This document shows positions 6,822 to 18,100 of a DNA stretch of 35,081 bases, piece by piece. The first letter of the stretch is position 1, and every line of letters starts with the position of its first letter. Source of the stretch: an uncultured Pelagibacteraceae bacterium (GTDB taxonomy: Bacteria > Pseudomonadota > Alphaproteobacteria > Pelagibacterales > Pelagibacteraceae); contig CACIWZ010000005.1 in NCBI GenBank assembly GCA_902590505.1, positions 1 to 35,081 on the forward strand, written 5' to 3'. The position numbers and the translations under genes were made by a program. A model generated the notes under the pieces. That model was not told the origin of the DNA, ran no database searches, and saw only the letters and a program-made list of their open reading frames with translations.

Positions 6822-6895
6822 GCGGGTGTAGTTCAATGGTAGAACGCTAGCCTTCCAAGCTGGATGTAAGGGTTCGATTCCCTTTACCCGCTCCA
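6822..6895 (+). tRNA. tRNA-Gly (anticodon TCC)
   Basis: A 74-nt cloverleaf starting GCGGGTGTAG and ending CCCGCTCCA with encoded CCA. The anticodon stem CTAGC/GCTGG (one G-T pair) encloses CTTCCAA, giving anticodon TCC. It sits 47 bp after tRNA-Tyr and 36 bp before tuf, so tuf mRNA is probably released by tRNA processing from a shared transcript. Confidence 0.96.
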
Positions 6896-6931
6896 AAATT
6901 TAAATTAAAAAATAAAGTGAGGAAAAAATAG

Positions 6932-8131
6932 ATGTCTAAAGAAAAGTTTAACCGTAACAAACCACATTGTAATATCGGTACAATTGGCCATGTCGATCAT
7001 GGTAAAACAACATTAACTGCAGCAATTACAAAAGTATTGTCTGAAGCAGGAGGTTCAAGTAGCGCTAACTTTGTTGCATACGACCAAATCGATAAAGCTC
7101 CTGAGGAAAAAGAAAGAGGAATTACAATTTCAACAGCTCACGTAGAATATGAAACTGAAAAAAGACACTATGCTCACGTAGATTGTCCGGGTCACGCTGA
7201 CTATGTTAAAAATATGATTACTGGAGCGGCACAAATGGATGGAGCAATTTTGGTAGTAAATGCAGCTGATGGACCAATGCCTCAAACTAGAGAACATATT
7301 CTTTTAGCAAGACAAGTTGGTGTTCCAGCAATTGTAGTTTTCTTAAATAAAATTGACACTGTTAAAGATAAAGAACTTGTAGATTTAGTCGAAGAAGAAA
7401 TCAGAGAACTTTTGACATCTTACAAATTTCCTGGAGATAAAATTCCAATAATTAAAGGTTCAGCATTAAACGCAGTTGAAGGTAAAGATGAAGCTACTGG
7501 AAAAAACGCAATCATGGAATTAATGAAGGCTGTTGATGAAACTATTCCTCAGCCAGACAGACCTAAAGACAAACCTTTCTTAATGCCTGTAGAGGATGTT
7601 TTTTCAATTTCAGGAAGAGGTACAGTAGTAACAGGAAGAGTAGAGTCTGGGGTCATCAAAGTTGGTGAAGAAATTGAAATAGTAGGAATAAGAGATACAA
7701 AAAAATCTGTTTGTACCGGCGTAGAGATGTTTAGAAAACTTCTAGATAGCGGCGAAGCAGGTGATAACATTGGTGCTCTTTTAAGAGGCGTTGAGAGAGA
7801 TGACGTTGAAAGAGGACAAGTTCTATGTAAACCTGGTTCAATCACTCCACACACTGAATTTGAATGCCAAGCTTATATTTTAAAAAAGGAAGAGGGAGGA
7901 AGACATACTCCGTTTTTTACGAAATATAGACCGCAATTTTATTTTAGAACTACTGATGTGACAGGTGAAGTAACACTTCCATCAGGCACTGAAATGGTAA
8001 TGCCTGGTGATGATGGAAAATTCAATGTTAAATTAATTACTCCTATTGCGATGAGTGAGAACTTAAACTTTGCAATTAGAGAAGGTGGTAAAACAGTTGG
8101 AGCTGGAGTAGTAACTAAAATAGTTAAATAA
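6932..8131 (+). CDS. tuf: Translation elongation factor Tu
   Basis: GTPase that delivers aminoacyl-tRNA to the ribosomal A site. The protein is 399 residues, close to the usual 393-397. GTPase motifs are GHVDHGKT (19-26), RGITIS (63-68), DCPGH (85-89) and NKID (140-143). Domains 2 and 3 follow, including the conserved GRHTPFF segment of domain 3. A Shine-Dalgarno-like GTGAGG lies at 6917-6922, one of the clearer ones here. The gene is flanked by tRNA-Gly and tRNA-Trp rather than following fusA; no second tuf is present in the str block of this window. Confidence 0.98.
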   Translation: MSKEKFNRNKPHCNIGTIGHVDHGKTTLTAAITKVLSEAGGSSSANFVAYDQIDKAPEEKERGITISTAHVEYETEKRHYAHVDCPGHADYVKNMITGAAQMDGAILVVNAADGPMPQTREHILLARQVGVPAIVVFLNKIDTVKDKELVDLVEEEIRELLTSYKFPGDKIPIIKGSALNAVEGKDEATGKNAIMELMKAVDETIPQPDRPKDKPFLMPVEDVFSISGRGTVVTGRVESGVIKVGEEIEIVGIRDTKKSVCTGVEMFRKLLDSGEAGDNIGALLRGVERDDVERGQVLCKPGSITPHTEFECQAYILKKEEGGRHTPFFTKYRPQFYFRTTDVTGEVTLPSGTEMVMPGDDGKFNVKLITPIAMSENLNFAIREGGKTVGAGVVTKIVK

Positions 8132-8137
8132 ACGCTT

Positions 8138-8213
8138 AGGAGCGTAGTTCAATTGGTAGAGCGCCGGTCTCCAAAACCGGAGGTTGTGGGTTCGAGTCCC
8201 TCCGCTCCTGCCA
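8138..8213 (+). tRNA. tRNA-Trp (anticodon CCA)
   Basis: A 76-nt cloverleaf with acceptor AGGAGCG/CGCTCCT and encoded CCA. The anticodon stem CCGGT/ACCGG encloses CTCCAAA (anticodon CCA). It begins 6 bp after the tuf stop and ends 13 bp before secE, so it is almost certainly excised from a tuf-secE-nusG transcript. Confidence 0.96.
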
Positions 8214-8226
8214 AAAACTAAAATTT

Positions 8227-8418
8227 ATGAAAAATCCTTTAAAATTTATTCAAGAAGTTAAACAAGAAACATTTAGAATAACTTGGCCTACAAAGAAAGA
8301 AACAATGATGGGAGCAGTTATGGTATTTGCATTAGCTTCTATCGCGGCAATATTCTTTTTAATTTTAGATCAAATTTTAAGATTTTTATTAAATTTAGTT
8401 TTAACTATTAATTTTTAA
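8227..8418 (+). CDS. secE: Preprotein translocase subunit SecE
   Basis: Inner-membrane clamp subunit of the SecYEG channel. The protein is 63 residues, the short single-span form typical outside enteric bacteria. The amphipathic N-terminal helix contains EVKQETFRITWPTKKE, the family signature. One transmembrane helix (about 27-58) follows. It starts at ATG with an A/T-rich leader and no Shine-Dalgarno, lies 13 bp after tRNA-Trp, and is followed by nusG after 4 bp. Its partner secY is at 31089-32393. Confidence 0.95.
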   Translation: MKNPLKFIQEVKQETFRITWPTKKETMMGAVMVFALASIAAIFFLILDQILRFLLNLVLTINF

Positions 8419-8422
8419 AAAG

Positions 8423-8947
8423 ATGAATTGGTATATTGTACAGGCGTATTCTGGTTTTGAAAAGAAAGTTGTGGAAGCAATTAAAGAAGAACTTAAAAAA
8501 CACAAGCTTTCAGATAATCTCCAAGAAATTCTTGTTCCCACTCATCAAGTTACAGAAGTAAAAAAAGGAAAAAGAACTAAAAAAGAAAAGAAGTTTTTTC
8601 CAGGGTATGTATTAATAAAAATAGAACTAACGAAACAAATCTATCATTTAATAAAAAATCTCCAAAAAGTAAGTGGTTTTTTAGGATCATCTGATAAGCC
8701 AACTCCAATTTCAGATAACGAGATTAAGAGAATACTAGGACAGGTTTCAGAGAGTGCCGTTACTCAAAAAGTGGGTATAAATTTTGAAATAGGTGAAAAA
8801 GTAAAGGTTTGCGACGGACCTTTTGCATCATTTAATGGATTAATTGAAGAAATAGATGAAGAAAAATCTAGACTTAAAGTCTCAGTTTCTATATTTGGTA
8901 GAGCGACACCAGTAGATTTAGAATTTAATCAAGTGGAGAAAAACTAA
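8423..8947 (+). CDS. nusG: Transcription termination/antitermination factor NusG
   Basis: Binds RNA polymerase to suppress pausing, and couples it to Rho or the ribosome. The protein is 174 residues, standard length. The N-terminal NGN domain starts with MNWYIVQAYSGFEKKV and includes FFPGYVLIKIEL. The C-terminal KOW domain (about 120-174) includes KVCDGPFASFNGLIEEID. The stop codon abuts the rplK ATG with no spacer, indicating translational coupling. Confidence 0.97.
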   Translation: MNWYIVQAYSGFEKKVVEAIKEELKKHKLSDNLQEILVPTHQVTEVKKGKRTKKEKKFFPGYVLIKIELTKQIYHLIKNLQKVSGFLGSSDKPTPISDNEIKRILGQVSESAVTQKVGINFEIGEKVKVCDGPFASFNGLIEEIDEEKSRLKVSVSIFGRATPVDLEFNQVEKN

Positions 8948-9373
8948 ATGGCAAAAGAAATTACAGGTTATGTAAAATTACAAATTAAAGGAGGCCAGGC
9001 AAATCCTGCTCCACCAGTAGGTCCGGCATTAGGTCAAAGAGGAATTAATATTATGGAATTTTGTAAAGCTTTTAACGAAAAAACAAAAGCTTTCATGGGA
9101 AAACCTGTACCTGTAGTAATCACAGTATATAAAGATAAAAAATTTGATTTTATAATTAAATCTCCCCCAGCTTCACATTTCATAAGAGAAGCAGCAAAAT
9201 TAAAAAGTGGATCTAGTGAGCCAGGCAGAGTAGTTGCTGGTTCAATTACAATGAAACAAGCCGAGGCAATTGCAAAAGAGAAGATGAAAGATTTAAATGC
9301 TTTTGATTTAAAAGAAGCAACAAAAATTATTTGTGGTTCAGCAAGATCAATGGGTATTGAAGTTAAGGAATAG
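8948..9373 (+). CDS. rplK: 50S ribosomal protein L11
   Basis: Part of the GTPase-associated centre with L10 and L7/L12, binding 23S rRNA near the thiostrepton site. The protein is 141 residues, normal length. Recognisable segments are [22 protein letters not shown] near the N-terminus, [12 protein letters not shown], and the RNA-binding C-terminal domain ending [13 protein letters not shown]. It directly follows nusG and precedes rplA by 2 bp. Confidence 0.98.
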   Translation: MAKEITGYVKLQIKGGQANPAPPVGPALGQRGINIMEFCKAFNEKTKAFMGKPVPVVITVYKDKKFDFIIKSPPASHFIREAAKLKSGSSEPGRVVAGSITMKQAEAIAKEKMKDLNAFDLKEATKIICGSARSMGIEVKE

Positions 9374-9375
9374 AA

Positions 9376-10062
9376 ATGAAGAAAAAATCTAAGAGATATA
9401 AAAATATATTAAAATCCGTTGTTAAAGATAAAAAACTTAACTCAAAAGAAATTTTAGAATTAGTTAAGAAAAATTCTAATACAAAGTTCGACGAGTCAGT
9501 TGATGTATCTTTAAGAATAAATTTAAAGCAATCCAAAGGTGGAGATTTTAATTTGAGAACTACTGTAAAGCTACCGAATGGATCTGGAAAGAAAGAAAAA
9601 ATAGCAGTTCTTTGTGAACCTGATAAACTAGGAGATGCCAAAAATAGCGGAGCAGAAGTCTACGGATCTGATGATTTAATTGAGAAAATTGCTTCTGGAA
9701 AGTTTAATTTTACAAAATTAATTTGTACGCCTGCGATGATGGGAAAAATTGGTAAGCATGGGAAAGTTTTAGGTCCCAAAGGTTTAATGCCGAATCCAAA
9801 ACTTGGAACTGTGTCTAATGATATTTTGAAAAGTGTTAAAGATATCAAATCTGGCTTAGTAGAAATTAAGAATGATAAAGATGGTAATTTGGCTTCAACA
9901 ATTGGAAGAAAAAGTTATTCAACAGAAAAACTTTTAGAAAATTATAATTACTTTATTGAAAGTATTAAAAAAGAAAAACCAGAGACTATCAAAGGTGAAT
10001 TTATCAAAAATATCTATATAACATCGACCATGGGAATTTCATTTAAAGTAGGAGCTAAGTAG
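9376..10062 (+). CDS. rplA: 50S ribosomal protein L1
   Basis: Forms the L1 stalk at the ribosomal E site and in many bacteria represses its own operon by binding mRNA. The protein is 228 residues. The family signature GKVLGPKGLMPNPKLGTV is intact in the second half. The C-terminal segment is more Lys-rich and divergent than in most relatives. Only 5 bp separate it from rplJ, leaving no room for a separate L10 leader. Confidence 0.97.
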   Translation: MKKKSKRYKNILKSVVKDKKLNSKEILELVKKNSNTKFDESVDVSLRINLKQSKGGDFNLRTTVKLPNGSGKKEKIAVLCEPDKLGDAKNSGAEVYGSDDLIEKIASGKFNFTKLICTPAMMGKIGKHGKVLGPKGLMPNPKLGTVSNDILKSVKDIKSGLVEIKNDKDGNLASTIGRKSYSTEKLLENYNYFIESIKKEKPETIKGEFIKNIYITSTMGISFKVGAK

Positions 10063-10067
10063 TCAAT

Positions 10068-10580
10068 ATGATGAGCAAGGAAGCTAAAAAGAGTTACGTA
10101 GAGGAGATGAAAAAAAACTTTACTGCTAATGAATCCGTAATGATTGCGCAGTATCAAGGACTTAATGTTAATGAGCTAGATGCACTAAGAAAAGAACTTA
10201 GAGAAAAAGGTATTTTGTTTAAGATTACAAAAAATAGAATTACAAAGATAGCTTTAAAAGATACTCCTAAAAAAGATTTAGAGAAATATTTTAATGGACC
10301 AACTGCTGCAGCTATATCATCAGACCCGATTTCAACAGCTAAAATTCTGACCAAATTTTCAAAGTCGAATAATAAACTAAAAATTATAGCAGGATTCATG
10401 GATGGAAAAGTTTTAGATGAAAAAGAGGTGTCTATTATAGCCACACTTCCATCGTTAGAGGAAGCAAGGGCTAAAATTGTTGGTATTTTAGCCTCCCCAG
10501 CTCAGAAATTGGTAAGTATTTTACTTGCACCTGGCTCAAAAATTGCTAATTTAGCGCGCGCGAAGAGTTTAAAAAAATAA
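10068..10580 (+). CDS. rplJ: 50S ribosomal protein L10
   Basis: Anchors L7/L12 dimers to the ribosome stalk base. The protein is 170 residues from the first ATG; a second ATG at 10071 is equally plausible. The N-terminal RNA-binding domain contains YQGLNVNELDALRKELRE and FKITKNRITKIAL. The C-terminal helix (about 140-170) that binds L7/L12 ends LARAKSLKK. It is packed 5 bp after rplA, so the long L10 leader structure that controls rplJL in enteric bacteria is absent. Confidence 0.96.
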   Translation: MMSKEAKKSYVEEMKKNFTANESVMIAQYQGLNVNELDALRKELREKGILFKITKNRITKIALKDTPKKDLEKYFNGPTAAAISSDPISTAKILTKFSKSNNKLKIIAGFMDGKVLDEKEVSIIATLPSLEEARAKIVGILASPAQKLVSILLAPGSKIANLARAKSLKK

Positions 10581-10595
10581 TTCATAGGATTGACA

Positions 10596-10967
10596 ATGGC
10601 AGATTTAAATAAAATTATAGATGAACTTTCCACACTTACAGTTGTTGAAGCTGCAGAGCTATCAAAACAACTTGAGGAAAAATGGGGAGTAACAGCGGCA
10701 GCGCCTGTAGCGGCAGCACCAGCTGGAGGGGCAGCAGCACCAGCAGGTGAAGAAAAATCAGAATTTTCTCTTTTCTTAGCTGCAGCTGGAGATAAAAAAA
10801 TTAACGTAATAAAAGAAGTAAGGGCGATAACTGGTTTAGGTTTAAAAGAAGCAAAAGATTTAGTTGAAGCTGCACCAAAGGAAATCAAAGGTGGAGTTGC
10901 GAAAAAAGACGCTGAAGAATTTAAGAAAAAACTTGAAGCAGCTGGAGCTAAAGTAGAATTAAAGTAA
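10596..10967 (+). CDS. rplL: 50S ribosomal protein L7/L12
   Basis: Multicopy stalk protein that recruits translation GTPases. The protein is 123 residues. The N-terminal dimerisation helices (1-33) are followed by an Ala/Pro/Gly hinge (about 35-52). The C-terminal factor-binding domain includes [20 protein letters not shown] and ends [18 protein letters not shown] at 10590 would add two residues; the ATG at 10596 matches the family, and an AGGA element lies just upstream. A strong hairpin follows before rpoB. Confidence 0.97.
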   Translation: MADLNKIIDELSTLTVVEAAELSKQLEEKWGVTAAAPVAAAPAGGAAAPAGEEKSEFSLFLAAAGDKKINVIKEVRAITGLGLKEAKDLVEAAPKEIKGGVAKKDAEEFKKKLEAAGAKVELK

Positions 10968-10982
10968 ACAAAATTTAAGACT

Positions 10983-11018
10983 AAATTTTATTGTAAGTAA
11001 ATCCTTACAATGGAATTT
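10983..11018 (+). terminator. 15-bp hairpin between rplL and rpoB (candidate attenuator or RNase site)
   Basis: AAATTTTATTGTAAG (10983-10997) pairs with CTTACAATGGAATTT (11004-11018) around a 6-nt loop. There are 15 consecutive pairs, two of them G-U, with a T-run overlapping the 3' foot and two more T after it. It fills the 61-bp rplL-rpoB gap. In E. coli the same junction has a partial terminator and an RNase III site that lower rpoB relative to rplL. This hairpin could serve either role; the equivalence is inferred from position. Confidence 0.6.
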
Positions 11019-11028
11019 TTTATATTTG

Positions 11029-14000
11029 ATGCAATTATCTTTTACTCAAAAGAAACATATAAGAAGAAATTTTGGCAAACTAGTTGAAGGGCTTTCTATT
11101 CCAAATTTAATCGAAGTTCAAAAAAATTCTTATAATGAATTTTTAGAGTCTAAATCCTTAAATGAACAAATAAGTGAACTGTCTAAAGGCATTGATAAAG
11201 TTTTTAAAAGTATTTTTCCAATAGAGGATGGAAATGATAAATCCACACTAGAATACATATCCTACAAGCTTGAGAAGCCAAAATTTGATGTCATTGAATG
11301 CAAACAAAGAAGTCTATCTTATTCTGCATCTCTTAAAGCTAACTTACGTCTCGTTGTTTACGAGATAGACGCTGAAAATAATACTAAACAAATTTTATCT
11401 GCTAAAGAACAAGAAGTTTTTATCGGTGAATTACCATTAATGACTCCAAGCGCGACTTTTATCACGAATGGTGTAGAGAGAGTAGTTGTCAATCAAATGC
11501 ATAGAAGTCCTGGAGTTTTTTTCGATCATGATAAAGGTAAAACACATGCAAGTGGAAAGCTACTATTTAATTGTAGAATTATTCCTGGGAGAGGTTCGTG
11601 GTTAGATTTTGAATTTGATCCAAAAGATATTCTATATTTTAGAATTGATAGAAAGAAAAAACTTCCAATTACTACAATACTTTTTTCTCTTGGGTATTCA
11701 AAGGAGAAAATAATAGAAACATTTTATTCAACCGGTAAGTATTCCTACAATAGTGAAACTCAGAGTTGGATTACAGATTTTATTCCTGAAAATTATAAAA
11801 GACCGATTAAACTTTCATATGATTTAATCGATGCAAAAAATAATAAAAAGATATTATCCAAGGGAGAAAAATTAAACATAGTTATTGCAAAAAAACTTTA
11901 CGAAAAAGGTTTAAATTCGATATCTGTTTCAAATAATGAAATAATCGGTAAATATACTGCAAAAGATATTAAAGAAAAAAACGGAGATATTTTAATTAAA
12001 GCCGGCTTTGATATAACTGAAGAACAATTAAATAAAATTATCAGTATAGAGGAAAAACATTTAAATATTGTAAATATTGATCCAATTAATAAAGGGCCAT
12101 ACATTTTAGAAACTTTAAAAATTGACAAGAATCAAAATAAATCAGAAGCTTTAAATGATATTTATAAAGTTTTAAGACCAGGAGAGGCTCCATCATTAGA
12201 AATTGCTGAAGAAGTTTTTAGCAATCTATATTTTAAAAAAGAAAGATACGATCTTTCTGAAGTAGGAAGAGTGAAACTGAATTCTAAATTAAATTTAAAT
12301 ACAAATACAAAAAAAACTATATTAGAAAGCGCTGACATAATTGCAATTATTAAATTTATGCTAGATTTAAGAGACGGCAAAGGTGATGTTGATGATATCG
12401 ATCATCTAGGAAACAGAAGAGTTAGATCAGTTGGAGAATTAGTAGAAAATCAATTTAGAATTGGTCTTTTAAGAATGGATAGGACAGTAAAAGAGAAAAT
12501 GTCTACGTTCTTAGAAATTGAATCTGCGATGCCCCAAGATCTAATTAATGCAAAGCCAATCACTACTTCGTTAAAAGATTTTTTTGCAACTTCTCAATTA
12601 TCCCAGTTTATGGATCAAACCAATCCTTTATCTGAAATTACTCACAAAAGAAGGGTTTCAGCTTTAGGTCCTGGAGGCCTTACTAGAGAAAGAGCTGGTT
12701 TCGAAGTACGTGACGTTCATCCAACCCATTATGGCAGGATTTGCCCTATCGAAACACCTGAAGGACCAAACATAGGTCTTATTAATAGTTTAGCCACTTA
12801 TTGTAGGGTAAATAAATTTGGTTATATAGAAAGCCCATATAAAAAAGTTGTAAATGGAAAAGTCACCTCTGAAATAAAATATCTATCAGCTATTGAAGAA
12901 GAAAAATTTACAATTGCTCAAGCTAACTCTTCTTTGAATAAAGATGGTTCTTTTGTTGAAGAACTTGTAGCGTGTAGGAAAGATCTAAACTTTGAATTAG
13001 CTAATAGAGAAAACATCGACTACATAGATGTTTCACCTAAACAATTAGTATCTGTTGCTGCTGCTTTAATTCCATTCCTTGAAAACGATGATGCTAATAG
13101 AGCTCTGATGGGATCAAATATGATGCGGCAAGCTGTTCCATTACTTAAACCGGAGTCCCCACTTGTTGGAACTGGTATAGAGTCGGATGTTGCATTGGAC
13201 TCAGGTGTTACAATAGTAGCAAAAAGAAATGGTGTTGTAGATAAAATTGATGGAAAAAGAATCGTAGTTAAAGCTACAGATGTAACAGATCTTTCCCAAT
13301 CAGCAGTTGATATTTATAATTTATCTAAATTTCAAAGATCGAACCAAAATACATGCATTAACCAGAAACCTCTCGTAAAAGTGGGCGATAAAATAAAAAA
13401 AGGTGATATTATTGCTGATGGTCCTGCCACAAAACTGGGTGAATTAGCTTTAGGTAAAAATGTAACTGTAGCATTTATGCCTTGGCAAGGCTATAATTTC
13501 GAAGACTCAATTTTAATTTCTGAAAGGTGTGTAACTGATGATGTTTTTACATCAGTGCATATTGAGGAATACGAGTCCATGGCTAGAGATACAAAACTAG
13601 GTGCTGAAGAAATAACTAGAGATATACCAAACGTAAGCGAAGAAAGTCTTAGAAATTTAGATGAGTCAGGTATAGTTTATGTGGGTGCTGAAGTAAAACC
13701 CGGTGATATTTTAGTTGGAAAAGTAACGCCAAAAAGTGAAACATCATCGAGTCCTGAAGAAAAATTATTAAGATCAATATTTGGTGAAAAAGCTACAGAC
13801 GTAAGAGACTCATCATTAAAACTACCATCTGGAAGTACTGGTGTAGTAATAGATGTAAGAGTCTTCAATAGACATGGAATCGAGAAGGATGAAAGATCAA
13901 TTGCTATTGAAAGAGCTGAGATAGAGTCTGTTCAAGAAGACAAAAAAGTAGAAGAAGAAATACTTAACAGAAATATAAAATTGAGAGCAATAGATTTATT

Positions 14001-15120
14001 GAATGGCCAAAGTATAAATAAATCTTTTAAGGATCTTAAAGCTGGTTTAACTTTAAATATAAATGATTTTGAAAATCTTTCATTAAAAGATCTATGGAAA
14101 ATTTCTTTTCAAAAACAAGAAATAAATAATGATCTGGAAAAACTTAAAAATCAATTTGAAAATGCCGCTGATGACATCAAGCTGAGATTTGAAGATAAAG
14201 TTGCGAAAATTCAACAAGGCGATGATCTTCTTCCAACTGTTATGAAAGTTGTTAAGGTATTTGTTGCAGTAAAAAGAAGATTGATGCCAGGTGATAAAAT
14301 GGCTGGTAGGCATGGAAATAAAGGTGTTGTAAGTAAAATAGTGCCAGTAGAAGATATGCCTTATATGGATAATGGTAAACCTGTTGACATTGTTTTAAAT
14401 CCCCTAGGAGTACCTAGTCGAATGAATGTCGGTCAAATTTTAGAAACACATTTAGGATGGTCTTGTTCAGAATTAGGAGATCAAATTAAACAATATCTTA
14501 GAAACTTTGATCAAGAGGTTAATAAAATAAAAGATAAATTAAAAGAAATTTACGGAAAATCATATTTCGACGATGTTATTGCTAAACTTTCAAACAAAGA
14601 AATAGCTGAACTTGTTCAAAACTTATCTAATGGAGTTCCAATTGCTACTCCAGTTTTCGATGGTGCCAGCACTAAAGATATAACAAATATGCTTGATTTA
14701 GCAAAATTACCTAATACTGGACAAACTCATCTTTGGAATGGTCAAACCGGTGAAAGATTTGATAGACCAGTAACAGTTGGAATTATTTATATGCTAAAGC
14801 TTAATCATTTGGTTGAAGATAAAATTCATGCTAGATCAACTGGACCATATAGTTTAGTTACCCAACAACCATTAGGTGGTAAAGCACAATTAGGAGGGCA
14901 AAGATTTGGTGAGATGGAAGTTTGGGCATTGGAAGCTTATGGTGCTTCTTATACTTTACAAGAAATTTTAACAGTAAAATCCGATGATGTAGCTGGTAGA
15001 ACTAAAGTTTATGAGACAATTGTAAAAGGTAACAATAATTTTGAATCTGGAGTCCCTGAATCTTTTAACGTTTTAGTAAAAGAAATTAGAGCTTTAGGTT
15101 TAAATATCGAATTAAATTAA
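11029..15120 (+). CDS. rpoB: DNA-directed RNA polymerase beta subunit
   Basis: One half of the RNA polymerase active-site cleft. The protein is 1,363 residues, normal size. A TTG at 11026 would add one residue; ATG at 11029 ([17 protein letters not shown]) matches the family. The rifampicin-binding region lies at about 515-585 and includes [19 protein letters not shown] and [18 protein letters not shown], with no obvious resistance-type substitution. Catalytic-region [12 protein letters not shown] is near 1088-1099. The C-terminus has [20 protein letters not shown]. Only 2 bp separate it from rpoC. Confidence 0.98.
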   Translation: MQLSFTQKKHIRRNFGKLVEGLSIPNLIEVQKNSYNEFLESKSLNEQISELSKGIDKVFKSIFPIEDGNDKSTLEYISYKLEKPKFDVIECKQRSLSYSASLKANLRLVVYEIDAENNTKQILSAKEQEVFIGELPLMTPSATFITNGVERVVVNQMHRSPGVFFDHDKGKTHASGKLLFNCRIIPGRGSWLDFEFDPKDILYFRIDRKKKLPITTILFSLGYSKEKIIETFYSTGKYSYNSETQSWITDFIPENYKRPIKLSYDLIDAKNNKKILSKGEKLNIVIAKKLYEKGLNSISVSNNEIIGKYTAKDIKEKNGDILIKAGFDITEEQLNKIISIEEKHLNIVNIDPINKGPYILETLKIDKNQNKSEALNDIYKVLRPGEAPSLEIAEEVFSNLYFKKERYDLSEVGRVKLNSKLNLNTNTKKTILESADIIAIIKFMLDLRDGKGDVDDIDHLGNRRVRSVGELVENQFRIGLLRMDRTVKEKMSTFLEIESAMPQDLINAKPITTSLKDFFATSQLSQFMDQTNPLSEITHKRRVSALGPGGLTRERAGFEVRDVHPTHYGRICPIETPEGPNIGLINSLATYCRVNKFGYIESPYKKVVNGKVTSEIKYLSAIEEEKFTIAQANSSLNKDGSFVEELVACRKDLNFELANRENIDYIDVSPKQLVSVAAALIPFLENDDANRALMGSNMMRQAVPLLKPESPLVGTGIESDVALDSGVTIVAKRNGVVDKIDGKRIVVKATDVTDLSQSAVDIYNLSKFQRSNQNTCINQKPLVKVGDKIKKGDIIADGPATKLGELALGKNVTVAFMPWQGYNFEDSILISERCVTDDVFTSVHIEEYESMARDTKLGAEEITRDIPNVSEESLRNLDESGIVYVGAEVKPGDILVGKVTPKSETSSSPEEKLLRSIFGEKATDVRDSSLKLPSGSTGVVIDVRVFNRHGIEKDERSIAIERAEIESVQEDKKVEEEILNRNIKLRAIDLLNGQSINKSFKDLKAGLTLNINDFENLSLKDLWKISFQKQEINNDLEKLKNQFENAADDIKLRFEDKVAKIQQGDDLLPTVMKVVKVFVAVKRRLMPGDKMAGRHGNKGVVSKIVPVEDMPYMDNGKPVDIVLNPLGVPSRMNVGQILETHLGWSCSELGDQIKQYLRNFDQEVNKIKDKLKEIYGKSYFDDVIAKLSNKEIAELVQNLSNGVPIATPVFDGASTKDITNMLDLAKLPNTGQTHLWNGQTGERFDRPVTVGIIYMLKLNHLVEDKIHARSTGPYSLVTQQPLGGKAQLGGQRFGEMEVWALEAYGASYTLQEILTVKSDDVAGRTKVYETIVKGNNNFESGVPESFNVLVKEIRALGLNIELN

Positions 15121-15122
15121 TT

Positions 15123-18100
15123 ATGGAAAAGAATTTAACAAAAAACTTTGAAAATCAGAATTTATCAAAAGAAAATAATTTTGATAGTATAAAAATAACT
15201 TTAGCTAGTCCTGAAAAAATTAAATCATGGTCCTATGGTGAAATTAAAAAACCTGAAACAATTAATTATAGAACATTCAGACCTGAAAAAGATGGTTTGT
15301 TTTGTTCAAGAATATTTGGACCAGTAAAAGATTATGAGTGTTTGTGTGGAAAATATAAACGAATGAAATTTAGAGGAATTATATGTGAAAAATGTGGAGT
15401 AGAAGTGACTAAATCTAACGTTAGACGAGAAAGAATGGGGCACATAGACCTTGCTTGTCCAGTTGCTCATATTTGGTTTCTAAAATCTTTACCAAGTAGA
15501 ATTTCTTTAGCTATCGATATGAAACTTAAAGAGGTTGAAAAAGTTCTTTATTTTGAAAGTTTTATCGTAGTAGAACCGGGACTTACTACTTTAAAAAAGG
15601 GTCAACTTATATCTGAAGAAGCGTTACTTAAAGCTCAAGAGGAGTTTGGAGAGGATGCGTTTACCGCTGGCATAGGTGCCGAAGCAGTTAGAGAGATACT
15701 TGTTAATTTAGACCTTAAAAAAGAGCAGAAAAAACTTAGAGAGTCTTTAAATGAAATTAAATCAAAAGTTACTGAAGAAAGAACTATAAAAAGATTAAAG
15801 CTAATTGAGTCTTTTATTAATTCAGGAAATAAACCTGAATGGATGATTTTAACCTCAGTTCCAGTAATTCCACCTGAACTAAGACCTTTAGTTCCATTAG
15901 ACGGAGGCAGATTTGCTACTTCTGATCTGAATGATCTTTACAGAAGAGTAATTAACAGAAATAATCGATTGAAGAGATTACTAGATCTCAAGGCACCGGA
16001 TATCATAGTAAGAAATGAAAAAAGAATGCTTCAAGAGTCAGTTGATGCATTATTTGATAACGGAAGAAGAGGAAGAGTAATTACCGGCACAGGTAAAAGG
16101 CCGCTCAAATCTTTAGCAGAAATGTTGAAAGGTAAACAAGGAAGATTCAGACAAAATTTATTAGGAAAAAGAGTAGATTATTCAGGAAGATCAGTCATAG
16201 TTGTAGGTCCTGAGCTAAAATTGCATCAGTGTGGTTTACCTAAAAAAATGGCATTGGAGTTATTTAAGCCATTTTTATATGCAAGATTGGATAAATTAGG
16301 TCTTGCAACAACAATTAAACAGGCAAAAAGATTAGTCGAAAAAGAAAAAAGTGAAGTATGGGACTCGTTAGAACATATAATTAGAGAACATCCAATACTT
16401 CTAAATAGAGCACCAACTCTTCATAGATTAGGAGTTCAGGCTTTCGAGGCTAAATTAATCGAGGGAAATGCAATAGAGCTTCACCCTCTTGTTTGTGCCG
16501 CGTTTAATGCCGACTTCGATGGAGACCAGATGGCAGTTCATATTCCTCTAAGTTTAGAAGCTCAACTCGAGGCTAGAGTTTTGATGATGTCTACTAATAA
16601 TATTTTAAGTCCTTCGAACGGCAAACCGATTATTGTTCCAAGCCAAGATATTGTTTTAGGAATTTATTACTTATCACAATCTTCTTTAGAGAAGGACAAA
16701 AAACCTAAAGGCATTTTTTCAAGCGTAGAAGAAATTGAACAAGCACTCGAGAATAAATCAATAAGTTTACATTCAAAAATAATATCTACTTTTAAAACAG
16801 TGAATGCTGATGGCAAAAATATTATTGAAAAATATACAAGCACCGCTGGCAGATTCTTATTAGCTAATTTATTGCCTATAAATAAAGATATAAAATTTAA
16901 CTTGGTAAATAAACTCTTAACTAAAAAAAATGTGTCAGAAGTTATAGATACAATTTTCAGGTTCTGTGGTCAAAAGGAAACTGTAATCTTTTGTGACAGG
17001 ATTAAGACTTTAGGTTTTAAACATGCCTTCAAAGCAGGGATTTCTTTTGGTAAAGATGATTTAATAATCCCAGAAAATAAGGAAAATTTAATTAATAATA
17101 CAAAAAAACAAATCGAAGAATATGAAAAACAATACTCAGATGGATTAATTACTAGAGGTGAGAAATATAATAAAGTCGTAGATGTATGGTCAAAATGTAC
17201 TGATACAGTTGCTAATGAGATGATGAAAGAAATCTCTTCAGCAGAAAAAGTTTACGATGATGATAGAATAGAAACTAATTCAGTATATATGATGGCGGAT
17301 TCAGGTGCCAGAGGATCTCAAGCTCAAATGAAACAATTAGCAGGGATGAGAGGATTAATTGCTAAACCTTCAGGAGAAATTATTGAGACTCCTATTATTT
17401 CAAATTTTAAAGAAGGTTTAACAGTGTTAGAATATTTTAATTCAACCCATGGTGCTAGAAAAGGACTAGCTGACACAGCATTAAAAACAGCAAATTCAGG
17501 TTATCTTACAAGACGACTATGTGATGTCGCTCAAGATGTTCAAATTACTAAATCAGAATGTGATCCTAAGAAAAGATCATCAGTTAATATTTCTGAAATT
17601 ATAGAAGGTGGTAATATTCTTGTGAGTTTATCAGAAAGAGTTCTTGGAAGAGTTATTGCTGAAAATATAAAGAATCCAGTTACTGGAGAAATAATTGTTA
17701 AAAAAAATAAGCTAATTGATGAATTTGATTGTGAAAAAATTGATGCCGCTGGAGTAAAATCAGTGAACGTATATTCAGTTATAACTTGTGCTTCTACTAA
17801 AGGTGTTTGCCAAATATGTTATGGACGTGATCTGGCAAGAGGAAAACTTGTGAGCGTTGGTGAAGCGGTAGGTATGATTGCTGCACAGTCAATTGGAGAA
17901 CCTGGAACTCAATTAACAATGAGAACCTTTCACGTTGGTGGAACTGCGCAAATTAAAGAAGAGTCACAAATTATTTCTCAAACAAAAGGAAAACTTAATA
18001 TCATTAACAAAAATTTAATTGAAGACTCCAAAAAAAATATTATAGTTATGGGCAGAAATACTCAGCTAAGTATCGAAGACGAAAATGGAAGACAACTCGC

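Noticed and set aside
7549-7854. 101-residue minus-strand open frame within tuf
   Set aside because: Shadow of conserved EF-Tu coding sequence; Ser/Pro/Thr-rich product without recognisable domains.
10502-10888. 128-residue open frame on the minus strand over rplJ/rplL
   Set aside because: Antisense shadow of the Ala-rich L7/L12 hinge; low-complexity product, no promoter or start signal, and the opposite strand is certain coding sequence.
12640-12740. Possible rifampicin-resistance changes in rpoB
   Set aside because: The rifampicin-binding region carries ordinary residues ([14 protein letters not shown]); nothing points to resistance.
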